DNA from: Epiperipatus broadwayi
Lineage: Eukaryota; Onychophora; Udeonychophora; Euonychophora; Peripatidae
Direction: 5' to 3'
NCBI GenBank assembly: GCA_028023455.1
Contig: JAQFVV010000180.1
Coordinates: 868,001 to 932,000 of the forward strand
DNA: 64,000 nucleotides
The translations under genes and the position numbers were made by a program. This document shows, one piece after another, positions 48,106 to 58,486 of the stretch (positions within the stretch are counted from its first letter, which is position 1; the number at the start of each line of letters is the position of its first letter). The notes beneath the pieces were generated by a model. That model saw only the letters and a program-made list of their open reading frames with translations. It was not told where the DNA came from and made no database searches.

Positions 48106-48137
48106 TAAATCTATTTCTGACTCAGAAATAGATTTTA
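48106..48137. repeat. Hairpin shared with 50297-50326
   Basis: The word 'aaatctatttctga' is followed at once by its complement. An almost identical hairpin ('caaatctatttcc..gaaatagatttg') lies at about 50297-50326. The two may mark ends or centres of the same small repeat family. Confidence 0.4.
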
Positions 48138-48762
48138 CCAAATGATAAGTTTTGTTATTGAAATTTATTTAATTTTCTAGTAGAGATTATAATTTAATCA
48201 TGCTAATTGATTCTGTTTTACCAAGCCGATTGCATTATTCCACTCGCCATTACATACATATTTTTAATACATAAAATTTTAAATATACATTTTCATATAA
48301 CATATATAAACCTAAATATTAATTTATACTTAATCCCCCATCACTTTTAATATATATATGTGATTTACACACATATAAGACCTATTAAAATTATATGAAA
48401 TATTATATTAATTTATTTAATTTAAGATTATTAAATCTCTTGTTAACGTTTATTTTGACTACAATTTTTAAAAAAAATTAAAACAAATAGGTGCATATAT
48501 ATACGTAGGACTGGTATTTGAATCCAGTTTGTTGGTGAGGGATAGAATAGGACTGTGAAACGTAATTTGAACCTCAGATTTCGTTTCAATATATATATAT
48601 ATATCTTTTAAACAAAGCTTAATTTTAATATTAGAGCATTAAAACCGGGCCATGAAGCAAAAGAGATAATAATAATACGAAGAAGTTTGCGGTGCTGACA
48701 TAATAGCCTAAAAATAACTAAGAGGAAAAAGGTCATGCCTCTGGATGAAAAACGAAATGGAT

Positions 48763-48890
48763 GGGCATAGCGTGTGCCAGACTTATGGGTCACCGCTAGT
48801 GGCCTTTTTATACGAAGAAAGAATATGCATAGCGTGTGCCAGACTTAGGGGATCACCACCAGAGGCATTTTATACAAAATAAATGGTCCT
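48763..48890. repeat. Two-copy ~62-bp tandem duplication
   Basis: 'gcatagcgtgtgccagactta' followed by 'tcaccgctagtggc..tttttatac' at 48763 is repeated, slightly diverged, from about 48826 ('gcatagcgtgtgccagactta', 'tcaccaccagaggc'). No coding is associated. Confidence 0.6.
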
Positions 48891-50893
48891 GGGTAGCTTC
48901 ATCTATCCTCAGGACAAGACCTGAGAAGAAATCTATGGGTTCGAAGTTGTCGTAACCCCCAGATCAAGAAGCACATATATATAAAAAACACGAAGAGAGG
49001 CTAAATGACAGAAACGCAATAATGAATGAATGTTACTAAAAAACATTGAATAAATTTTACAGCTTCAAAATAAATGACCCTTGTTTTGGATACTACAATA
49101 TGCAATGCAATTACAATATATATATATATATAGAGAGAGAATATTTCACCCACTAAAATATACTTGAAGATTTTATTTAGCAAAGGAAACATTAAGATTT
49201 AGATTTCAAATTAATAAAACATACATTAACAATTGAGTTAGTTAAAGAAACACTAAGATTTCCCCCATCCCTTTTTCTGCTAGTTAAAATAAATCAATCT
49301 CACATTCGTTGATTTTTACAATAACTGAAATATCCAAATACAAGACTTGAAACCTTAAGAGTATGAAAAATGAAGCAAGATTAGCAGTTATATATATAAA
49401 ACAATTAAGTTACCTTTCTTTAGAATTAAAGAAATAGTATTTTATAAGATTTCAAAGCGTTAATTAGATTTAACTCCAGATTTACACCGGTAGAAAATCC
49501 AGAGTTAAACAAATAAATTTTTTATATTAAAAACGAACCTAAAATGTTGATTCATAAAACAATCTGGCGAACTTATTAATTTACAATGCATTATATATGT
49601 ATATTTAAAAGGGGATACGTTAATAACCTTTTCATGAAGGTTTAGTTAAAAATGACAGAAAAGATTTTACAAAATTCAACTCATCAGATTGTTTTAGATT
49701 GGCATATCAATAACAGATATATAAATCAAATAATAAACACATATAAATAAATGACCGCACCAAAATTAAAGAGAATATAAGAGAGAATTAAATTTATATA
49801 AATTATTTAAGAGCAAATTACATGTTATTTATATATATATAAAGCAAAGTTAAAGAATACATGAGAAGAGATCTTGATAGATTATTTAGACTAAATTGAC
49901 TATTAGGTAGCGGCTTGAAATTTACCTTTTAATTTTGAAGAGTCCGATTTAAAATATTGCCCGTGCACGGCAGTTGAAAATGAAAGTTCTGCAATCTTCT
50001 ATTAACATTTTTAAAGTTCTCCATTCACTTTAGGGTAGCAGAATATTATGGCCACAGAAGACGACCCATAGGGGTCCGGAAGAGTGGTGGATTTACTGCT
50101 ACATCATTTTTAAGTTTCAAGCAAACGAAATATGTTTATATTACCTCTCTATAAAAGTAGCTAATCTCTCAATAGTAGTTAATCTCCTCTTCAATAGTAG
50201 TTCCCTCTGATTCAAAATTCAGTCATTTTATACCTTTTCTTTTATCAGTTGTTTTTGAAGATGCAATTGTAAGATAACGTCCAAAAATAAATTCAAATCT
50301 ATTTCCAGATTAGAAATAGATTTGACAACATGTTTTTAACACTAGTAAATCTTTAATCTGCTTAATCCCATTTATTTTAAGTAAAACTTTAATAAAAAAT
50401 ACCTTCCCTAGATTAAAATAACAATGCTTCCAACCCCTAATTATTTTTAGACAATTAATAACACTTGCATCTTCCATATTGGATTTTATAAAAAATATAT
50501 AGTTTAATAGAAAAACAAGCAATTTAAAAGAAAAAGCTAAAAATGACATATAATAAATATTTAAAAACATCAATATTTTGTTAGTAAGTTTTGCTCCTAT
50601 GTATATATTTGAGCCGCATCTATAATACTTTAATAAAAAAAAACTAATAACTAATAAAAAGAATTAATAATAATTTTAAAACATGTTATTGAAACATTAA
50701 ATTTTATTATTTCGGCACGCATCTCAAACATATACATAAAAATATATACAGGACAAAAAGGAGCGGGATGGGAAATAGGGGTTTGAACATGGGTTAGTAG
50801 GTAGAAACATGAAGCACAATCTTAAGCTAAGATTGACTGCTTCAATAGCAAGCACTTAATGGTTCAACTGTAACTTATTAATATATGACTTAC
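48891..50893. other. Intron sequence immediately downstream of exon A
   Basis: About 2 kb, A+T-rich. It holds an AT/AG microsatellite at 49114-49139, an 8-bp hairpin around 49470-49507 ('tttaactc...gagttaaa'), and a B-box-like 'ggggtttgaacatgg' near 50778. No gene was found. Confidence 0.45.
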
Positions 50894-51023
50894 TTGAATA
50901 TTTCCTGATACTGTACTGTGTAATTGCCAAGATCACTGTGATTTATTGGTTTTTGCCATGAAATAATGAAAAGTTCCATATCCACAATCTTTCCTTGGAT
51001 GTTTTTTAGCTCCTCAGGAGGTC
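50894..51023 (-). CDS. Exon A: first half of a fibronectin III domain, class I cytokine receptor-like
   Basis: A 130-bp minus-strand exon lies between an acceptor (gattgctttgtAG, ending at 51024) and a perfect GTAAGT donor (50893-50888). It enters in phase 1 (2 nt, GA), runs 42 open codons and leaves 2 nt (phase 2), which join exactly to the 1 nt opening exon B. The peptide starts PPEELKNIQG, has a core tryptophan in 'FIISWQKP' (B-C region) and then 'LGNYTVQYQE', the C-C' strand of an FnIII domain. The 'PPE..KN......W' spacing is like the first FnIII domain of gp130-type cytokine-binding modules. The two cysteines that normally flank that first strand pair are absent. The upstream exon, expected to end in phase 1, was not found. 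Confidence 0.82.
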
Positions 51024-51433
51024 CTACAAAGCAATCAAAACATTTTTAAATTCATTATGGATTTGTTAGCGAGATACCTTGTTAATTAGCAAAGTATTAA
51101 GATTATTTATTGGACTGAAAAAACTCTTCCAAGTACTTACACACACATATTTAATAATATACTGTACTCCTTATTAATTAAACAATACAGGCAATCACTT
51201 TTTTGGTTAGATCCAATTTTCAAATAATTGAATATAAAAAATAAATACACATCAAAGTTTTTAAAATTAAATAATTGAATAACATACAACTTTTTAATAA
51301 TTTGAATGTTTGGTTGAAATATAAAATTGATTGGTTAAAAAATAGTTTAGTTATTTAGGAATCGTTTGCTATAATTATTTTCACTTTTGCACTATACATA
51401 TATATATATATATATGGTACAATATATATATAT
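51024..51433. other. Intron sequence upstream of exon A
   Basis: About 400 bases, A+T-rich, with two (AT)n tracts near 51397-51437 at the edge of palindrome C. A GTAAGT-like word near 51130 has no credible exon beside it. Confidence 0.5.
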
Positions 51434-52829
51434 ATATAGTACCAAGATTTGTTGGTACATAACAATTTGTTTAAAAAATTATTAGAAATAAAAATCCTTG
51501 GTAAAAGAGAAATAATAGGTAAAAGTTTAAAGAGTTTGTCATATTATTATTAATTGAAATATAATTCAAAAGTTTAAAAAATATAAATCTCTTCATTCGA
51601 GTTAAAGAAAAAAAAAGTAATCTTAAAAAAACTAAATACTAAATTGGTCTTGGGTTATATATATATATGTGTGTAAATGACAAATTAATGTGAACTTTAT
51701 AGTAAAATATATATGTGTGATTGTAAATAATAAATAAATGTATGCATATTAAATATTAAAAAATAAATGGAAGTTATCATTAAAAAACACAGTGGTGGCT
51801 ATTAATTAAAAATATAAAACAACACATTTGCATGGCTACTACTAATTAAACGATCTCAAAAACACATAGTTAAAAGATTAAGAAAGGAATTTCGACAACA
51901 GATATTGCCGGAAGATATCAAAATGAAAACACGTGTCATATACAAATAGCCAATTTTTTATCGGACATTTAGTCAAGTTAATTGCATCAGAGTTGCATTA
52001 GAGTTGCGTTTGAGATAACAGTTCACTTTATTATGAATCAATCAAGAATGCAGTGTTAAAACCACAGAAAACATGCAGCTGTCTCGATCCTGGAGTCCAG
52101 TAAAATAGCAAGACCTGCCCATGAAAATAATGTCTGCATAACAGCTTGAAAAATCTCTATCAATATCTAATTGTCTCCAGGAATACTACCAACTAATAAT
52201 CATCAAATCTCTGCAGGAAAACTTTAAATCTAACCGGTTAGAGATATGTCATTGGAAGCAGCAAACAGCAAGAAGTATCCAAATTCAAAATCCTAAGGAA
52301 AACATTTTTCTTATATTCATTCTAAAGTAGCCATCGCATTCATAAAATTCATCAATCCTCCAGAGTTGAAATTATAAGAACTCTATGGCACATAAAAAAA
52401 TGAACTATTAATTTGTGTGTTCTAAATGTATGTGTTTTATATTATTTAATGCTTTATTATATATGTTAGTGTATGAGTTAATATGTGTGTGATCATTAGA
52501 CAAATACCAGTGCTAAAAACAGTGAGGATTGCCAATTCCTCTACAAGCTCTATGATAAATGCTTAGCCAGAACCAGAACTTAAAATATCTCTGTCAGGAA
52601 CCCCTTCCTAAACCTCTGATCATTTGTTTCATGCTTTGGCACAGCTCAGAGAGGTGTCATGCTAGGTTCAGACACTAGATCTAAAAATACCAACCCAAAG
52701 CCAAGCACTTATCTAAAAGTTATCTATTGAGTGGAAAATCTGAAATTTTCAGACATCTACATGTCTTCAAACCCAGCTATCCAACTCAAATAGCTATATG
52801 GGGCTAATAGATCTTCATCCATACCATAT
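51434..52829. repeat. Palindrome C, outer left arm
   Basis: This arm is the reverse complement of sequence running in from the window's right end. For example 'ccaagatttgttggtacataa' near 51443 pairs with 63977-63997. 'aaaaacacagtggtgg' near 51783 pairs with 63640-63656. 'gtgtgtgatcattaga' near 52485 pairs with 62956-62975. Identity is about 90%. From 52516 the arm enters ~435-bp tandem units and is then interrupted by the LTR element at 52830. The outer end coincides with (AT)n at about 51437; the matching right end lies at or beyond the window edge. Confidence 0.8.
52516..52829. repeat. Tandem unit of palindrome C, split by the LTR insertion
   Basis: The unit starts 'cagtgaggattgcc' and runs to 'ataccatat' at the LTR junction. 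It continues after the element at 61136 ('tagtagtcatag') to about 61259, where the next unit starts ('agtgaggattgtc'). The reconstructed length is about 435-440 bases, the same spacing as between the inverted units at 61652 and 62086 ('gcaatcctc'). Confidence 0.75.
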
Positions 52830-54718
52830 TGTATCCGCCCGGTGTTGCGTGTGAGCTCGCTACCGCTCACTCAATACCTCACTATTACGAATCTGCTGTG
52901 TTCTTGTGTCCGGGGGATTACATAATGTTCTGTGAAGATAATTTCAAACACATATACACGTACGCTTTATTTATTTTATACGTAAATTCGGATTGAATCC
53001 AAGTAATAGGCGCCAGGAGAACTTTTAGAAGAGTCCGCCACATATGTGCATAAGCTCACTCAACTATATCACAAAACATGCCCGTGCATCACTCCAGTCG
53101 GAAGCAAGAAACGAACACAGCCAATATTACCCTTCAAATCACATCGAATCTGTGATCTTTCACTCACGATCAATTACTTATTATATGAGGGCCCGCCCTA
53201 TATCCCACAGAATAAATTAATCAAACTTAACTTAATCTAAGAGAACATAACAAACATAAGCATAAATAAAATAAAATCCCAACACCAAAAATATCAAATG
53301 CATTCATTCATATACAAACAAATTTGATCGCTCTAGCACTCATTCCTATTATATAAATTTATGTTGAAATTCCAAGCAATTAATAACAAAAAATACTAGT
53401 CAAATAAATGTTTTATTTAATCTGTTTACTAACAATTAATGCCGGTATATGATCGGCAAGCCGAGATAATTAAATATAGATTTCAAGGTGACTTCGCACA
53501 TATTTTAAAGAATGTTAATCTGTAGGCAAACTTATTTGGTTAGATTCTTGAATCATTCATTAATGGTCAAGAGTAACTTTATCATTTTAGCTTAATGTTT
53601 TTTAATAGTTCTGGTTATTAAAGTTATTTTATTTTGGTGCATAAGTGAATACGACAATTTAAAGATAGCTACCTGTGGAACGTAGAAAGACTGTAATGGA
53701 ATCCTGAGCGATGGTTTCTTCTTTAACGAAGCATTCCGGCAATTTGCAAGGTCTCAATAGCGTGTGTGGTCCTTATGTGAAGTTTCTCCGGTGTTACGAG
53801 CATCCTATTAGCAATCAGCAGAGCTGGATGCGGAGGTCTGGCGGTCAAGCCACGAATTTTATGTTCAGCAATACATCTCTGTTAGATTTCAATAGTCTAA
53901 TAATAATCAATAATAGTCTAATTCAATAATAATGATCCCTCCAAAGTGCTGTCTGGCCTTTTTGATCTCTTCCTTCCCGCCATCACACCTTGAATTTTTC
54001 TCACCCAATCACTCCCATGCACCTGTGAGTCCCTTCATGTTATAAGTTCATCGAGTGTTAACTCAATTCCGTGATTTCTGGGATCGTTTACACCACTTTG
54101 GAATTTCACTCAATTCGACCATTTTTTTCAGGTATTGTTTCACTGGAGACAGAAGTCTGAGTTGTACAATAGCAGTGTACACTTTTTCTCATTTCTGTTT
54201 CTAAATTTGGCTTATTTTATCTAGGCGTACCAGCACATATCCTGCCTATTGTTTCAATTTCTCTAATTTTACATTTACTAATTACCCCTATTTAAAATAA
54301 TTTTAGATCGCTTGGAATTTCAGAACATATCGCAAATTAATTTATTCATTTTTTCCCTTTTGTTCATAATGATTTAAATGATTTAAAAAAAGTCAAACTT
54401 GCGTTCAATCATTCCTCTCTCTTTATCTAATTAAAAATGCAAAAAAAAACTACAACTAATGATTATAGATTTATTCTTAACAAACAAACACAAAATAATA
54501 AAAAAAACTCTTTTACTTTTTTATTTCAATAAATTTGACAGGTACTCTTATATAGCTGCGATCATGCTTTAGAAACGGCTGTTTATCATTTATTATTAAA
54601 GCAAGACCGCTTTTTTTAAAAAAAGTTTTGTTCCTGTCATTCATTTCGTCAATTGATTATAGTTTAATATAACCTCATATGCCTGGGTTCAAATCCCATG
54701 TAACGCTATTCCGTTACA
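52830..54718 (-). repeat. 3' LTR of the Ty3/Gypsy element
   Basis: On the + strand it begins TGTATCCGCCCGG and ends CCGTTACA. It matches 59247-61131 almost base for base, apart from scattered transitions and a 4-base gap near 53404. Short open frames inside (53046-53240, 53711-53929) recur in the other LTR only because the LTRs are duplicates. A B-box-like 'gggttcaaatccc' sits about 30 bases from the end that faces the internal region. Confidence 0.92.
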
Positions 54719-54731
54719 TATCTCCCCGCCC
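54719..54731 (-). other. Polypurine tract of the Ty3/Gypsy element
   Basis: On the minus strand GGGCGGGGAGATA abuts the 3' LTR start (TGTAACGG). This is the standard plus-strand primer site. The decayed element at 38805-38816 has a similar tract. Confidence 0.8.
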
Positions 54732-54783
54732 GGTGTAGAGTAAAATCCGAGGTTGCGGGTTTTAACTCTGAGAAGGAGCCAAG

Positions 54784-56076
54784 TTATTCGGCCCTCTTCA
54801 GTGCCCTTGCATTGAAAGTCCCCTTAATCATTTTTCCTCATGCCAGTACAAAGGCATTATTCCCGTATGCCCTGATGATCTCGTAGGAGCCATCATAGAG
54901 GTCAAGGAACTTCTTAAATATGTTCTGGTCTGGCCGACTGACCGGATTTGATCTTACCATAACTCTGTCTCCCACAGTGAAGGTGTTTTGGGTTGGCCTA
55001 TCGGTCCGCCTTCGCTTTTCCCCCATATGTTCTAACCTCTGTAATGCTACCTGGTTATCATGTTTTCGGTCCACTTTCCCTGTCCGGATCGCAGGTCTAT
55101 CATCGTAAGGATACGGTATCGGGCATCCGTAATGAAGTCGACTTGGTTCCAGCCCAGTGGACTCGTTTTTTGAGGTATTGATCATATCAACGATCCGGGG
55201 AATTTCCCGAACCCATTTCCGATGATCTCCCGCAGTATACACACAGAATAGCCACCCCAACTCACGCATAACCCGCTCGCATGGGTTGCTTTGCGGATTC
55301 CGGATAGTCGTCATATGATGTTTGACCCCAATTCGGTTCACCCATTGTCTCCACATCTTTGATACAAAGGCCGTACCATGATCTGATAAGATGCACTTAG
55401 GCTTCCTGATGACGGGAAACTGTTTGGTTTCCAACAGTTTGATGGTCTGGTTCGCATTTGCCCGGGCCATGGGGTACGCCGTGACCATTTTGGAGCACAA
55501 ATCATAAGTAACCAGTAAATATCTCTTCCCCCCAAACATTGGCAACGGGCCATAGTAATCAATAGCCAAAGTGTGGTTTGGCTCCTGAACGATAATCGGT
55601 ATCAGCGATCCTTCATTTGATCGGTTTAATGGTTTTGTCCTTGCACGGACCTCACACTTCCGGAGTCTTCGGGCAATGTTTTGGGACATCCCTGGCCAAT
55701 AAAACCAATTACTAAGGTACCCCTCAGTCTTGCTTGTTCTGTAATGGCCACGTTCCTGATGTGTCTTATCCACCAGTTGATCCCGCATTCCCTTCGGTAT
55801 TACGATATGGGTTTGTTTCCCATTCCCGGTTTTCCTTTGGACTATCCCTTCCAGCATGATGCATCGGTCCCGATATTTCCATAACTGACCCCCAGTCTCT
55901 TCCTTTTTTTGATCTACCCCCGCATTTCGCTTCCTTTCACGTATGTATCGGATTATTTGACACTCTTCGTCCCCTTCCTGGCCCCTCTGAATGTTGTTCG
56001 CACTAAACTCACCCTCTTTGCTTCGCCGGGTAGTAGTGGCAATGTACGCAACTTCCTCAGCCTCAACATTTGGCTG
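54784..56076 (-). pseudogene. Integrase region of the Ty3/Gypsy element
   Basis: This is one minus-strand frame from just after a TAA (56079-56077) to TAA at 54784, with one internal TGA at 54838-54840 after 'NNAFVLA'. Counting from the Met at 55857, the zinc-binding region has H33 and H38 then C68, but the expected second cysteine is arginine (R71). The catalytic triad is D100 (AIDYYG), D159 (LSDHG) and E194 (NPCERV), with 34 residues between D159 and E194 rather than the usual 35. The C-terminal part has 'FTVGDRVMVR' and a GPY/F-like 'LYDGSYEIIR'. 'IKGTFNARALK' follows the TGA. Integrase inserts the cDNA into the host chromosome; the C-to-R change and the stops make this copy defective. Confidence 0.9.
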
Positions 56077-56380
56077 TTATCCCACAGGGTAACGGCTCAG
56101 CGCATCCGCAACCACATTATCCTTCCCTTTGCAATATTCCACTTTGTACTGGAACTCCTGCAGGGCTAGGCTCCACCTCTCTAATCTATTGTTTGTCAAA
56201 AAACTTTTAATAAGGAATTCAAGGCTCCGATAGTCGGTGATTACTTTCACTTTGGATCCGACCAGGTATTGTCTGAATTTTTTGAAAGCCCATACTATGG
56301 CGAGGGCTTCCCGTTCTGTGACCATGTATCTCCGTTCAGGGTCCTTAAGTAGTCATCTTATGAAGGCCAACACCCTTTGT
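56077..56380 (-). pseudogene. RNase H region of the Ty3/Gypsy element
   Basis: The minus-strand frame holds 'DGEQRVLAFIR', a TGA at 56355-56353, then 'LLKDPERRYMVTEREALAIVWAFKKFRQYL'. It ends with 'VITDYRSLEFL' and 'GKDNVVADALSRYPVG' before TAA (56079-56077). This is the retroelement RNase H that removes RNA from the RNA-DNA hybrid; 'TEREALAIVWA', 'TDYRSLEFL' and 'VADALSR' are hallmarks. It is joined to the RT frame through a one-base frameshift near 56385-56400. Translation continues in frame past the TAA into the integrase linker. Confidence 0.9.
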
Positions 56381-57181
56381 TCACCATCCAGTCCCTTGGT
56401 ACAAAGTTGCTCCTAACCCGATGTCGCTACTGTCGGTCTGTACCCAAAATGTCTGGTCGAAGTCCGGGTACGCTAACATGGTCTGTTTTAAAAATCCTTC
56501 TTTCACCCTCTGGAAGCTCCGTTCTCTTTTCTCATCCCATACCCACACTTGCTCCTTTCTTAATAATTGTAGTAGGGGTTCCATATCGTGGGAGAAGTTT
56601 TCATAAAATTTGTTGTAGAACGTGCACATCCCGAGGAATGCTTTAATATCTTTTCTCTTTTTCGGAACTGGAAATTCTTGGATGGCCTGAATCTTCTCGG
56701 GGTTAGGCCGTATCCCATCCTGGCTTATGATGTGTCCCAAGAACTTAACTTCCTGGGTCACAAAGTGGCTTTTCTTTAGGTTTATTTTTATTCCCTTCTG
56801 TTCGCATTCATGGAGCAACATTTCTAAGTGCTGACAATGCTCGTCTATGGCCCCAGATGCTATGATAATATCATCTACGTACATGGTGACAAATTTCTTG
56901 ACTTCATCTGATAGTGTTTGGTCCATGCACTGCACTAAACCTGCCCCACTATTCCTTAATCCGAAAGGCACGCGATTAAACTGGTACGCCTGTCCGTTAT
57001 ATTTTAATGCAGTGTATTTCTGATCATCCGGATGGAGGCTCATTTGCCAGTAACTATTTGTCAAATCCACAGTGGAAAAAATTCTGTTGTTCTGAAATCT
57101 AGTCATCAGTTCGCTCATGATGGGCGGAGCGTTTGTATCCGGAATTGTCACCTTGTTCAGTTGCCTCGCATCGAGGCACAA
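56381..57181 (-). pseudogene. Reverse transcriptase core of the Ty3/Gypsy element
   Basis: 266 codons continue the gag-protease frame directly after a TGA at 57184-57182. Motifs run in order: LCLDARQLNKVT, 'FSTVDLTNSYWQ', 'FNRVPFGLRNSGA', the catalytic YVDD at residues 101-104 within 'FVTMYVDDIII', 'VKFLGHIIS', and the 'AFLGMCTFYNKF' connection. It then enters the RNase H domain ('VQTDSSDIGLGATLYQ') before the frameshift. The TGA falls where relatives have an arginine (GDGS-I-R-LCLDAR), consistent with CGA to TGA decay. All polymerase motifs are otherwise intact. Confidence 0.93.
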
Positions 57182-58486
57182 TCAGATCGATCCATCACCT
57201 TTTTTTACGGCTAAGATTGGGTTGTTGTATGGTGAGGTACACTTTGAAATAACCTCCCACTCTATCATCTGCTCCAGCTGAGTTTCGATCTCCTTTCGGT
57301 ATTGGAAAGGTATTGGATACGATCTCGTTTGATATGGGTTGTTGGTATTCAACCGGATCCGGTGTTCGTACCCATTGATTACTCCTGGCTTGTCCGATAA
57401 AACACTCTCGTAGGTCTCCAGTATTCCTTGAATCTTCTCTCTTTGCCCTTTACTTGGTCCCGTCATTTCATCAACTCTTTTCTCGATCACCCCCTTTACC
57501 ATGATGCATTGCAGTTTCTTCTGCCCTTCTGGCTCTCTATTCATGGTTCCCCCAAAGGGCATGGTGACTCTCCCAATTCTTGCTTGTCCGGTCCCGTAAT
57601 CGATGCTACATTTTGCCATCCTCATGAAGTCAGACCCTAACACCAAGTCATGTATCAGCCCCTCAAGTATTAGCACAATCTGGGTGAATTCCTGCCCTGC
57701 GATAACTATGTTCGCCCACACCTGTTTGGTCTGTATCTTTGCTCTTTTCCCATTGGCCAGTATGATCTGGGTCCCTTTCAATGGTAGGATTTTCATTTCT
57801 GTTGGCCCTTGGGCAATCCTGTCGAAGGTTTCCTGAGCCATTACAGTCACCTGACTCCCTGTATCCAGCAGCGCCCTTGCATGAACCCCTTGGATTGATA
57901 CCTCGATCTTTGGGCATTCTTGTTTTCCCCAAGGCTTTTCCCCCCTTACATCCTGTGTTATATTAGCTATCCTAATTTCATCATTCCCTTCTTTGACAAA
58001 GTAGTCATCATTTTCGGCCGCATCCAACACCTCCAATATTCGTTTTATTTCAGTTTCCCCCTCAATAATTCGTCTGATCTCCCTGGGCAGGTTGCACCCT
58101 GCTATCCTAATTTTCTGCTTTTCTAGTACTTGGTATTCGTTTATTTTTCTTAATCTCACCATCTGTCGCTGTATGAAAGTACTGTACGTCTCATCCTCAT
58201 CCCTTTTGCTTTGTTCGATTGCCCACTTTTCCCTTTCTTGTTGGGCTAGTCCCCAATATCTTCCCATTATGGCTCTTTGGTATTCTTCGAATGTTTCTGG
58301 TTTCTCTTTCATTGCCTCCCACCATTCCATTGCTTCCCCTTGGATGTGGCTGCATGCAATAGCGATCTTCGATTTTTCGCTAAACTGCCCGCATGAGAAC
58401 AACCTCTTCAGACTTTCCACATGTCGACATGGGCTTTCGTTTGCCTTCCCTTCGAACTGTTCGAGTTTAATCCACTTTCCCTCCAT
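57182..58486 (-). CDS. Gag-protease-RT N-terminal open frame of the Ty3/Gypsy element
   Basis: A 434-codon frame starts at ATG 58486. Residues 1 to about 160 are a retrotransposon gag domain ('IQGEAMEWWEAMKEKP', 'EEYQRAIMGRYW'); no CCHC knuckle is seen. The aspartic protease follows, with the active site LLDTGS at 206-211 and the partner 'LVLGSDF' at 281-287. From about 365 the RT fingers begin ('INGYEHRI', 'YPIPFQYRKEIE', 'SPYNNPILAVKKGDGS'). Gag and pol are therefore one frame with no frameshift signal. The frame stops at 57184-57182. Frames on the + strand across this region (for example 58092-58772) are shadows. Confidence 0.9.
   Translation of the reverse strand: MEGKWIKLEQFEGKANESPCRHVESLKRLFSCGQFSEKSKIAIACSHIQGEAMEWWEAMKEKPETFEEYQRAIMGRYWGLAQQEREKWAIEQSKRDEDETYSTFIQRQMVRLRKINEYQVLEKQKIRIAGCNLPREIRRIIEGETEIKRILEVLDAAENDDYFVKEGNDEIRIANITQDVRGEKPWGKQECPKIEVSIQGVHARALLDTGSQVTVMAQETFDRIAQGPTEMKILPLKGTQIILANGKRAKIQTKQVWANIVIAGQEFTQIVLILEGLIHDLVLGSDFMRMAKCSIDYGTGQARIGRVTMPFGGTMNREPEGQKKLQCIMVKGVIEKRVDEMTGPSKGQREKIQGILETYESVLSDKPGVINGYEHRIRLNTNNPYQTRSYPIPFQYRKEIETQLEQMIEWEVISKCTSPYNNPILAVKKGDGSI

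Noticed and set aside
53046-53929. Open frames of 64 and 72 codons present in both LTRs (also 59463-60342)
   Set aside because: The duplication reflects LTR identity, not conservation. No family resemblance was seen.
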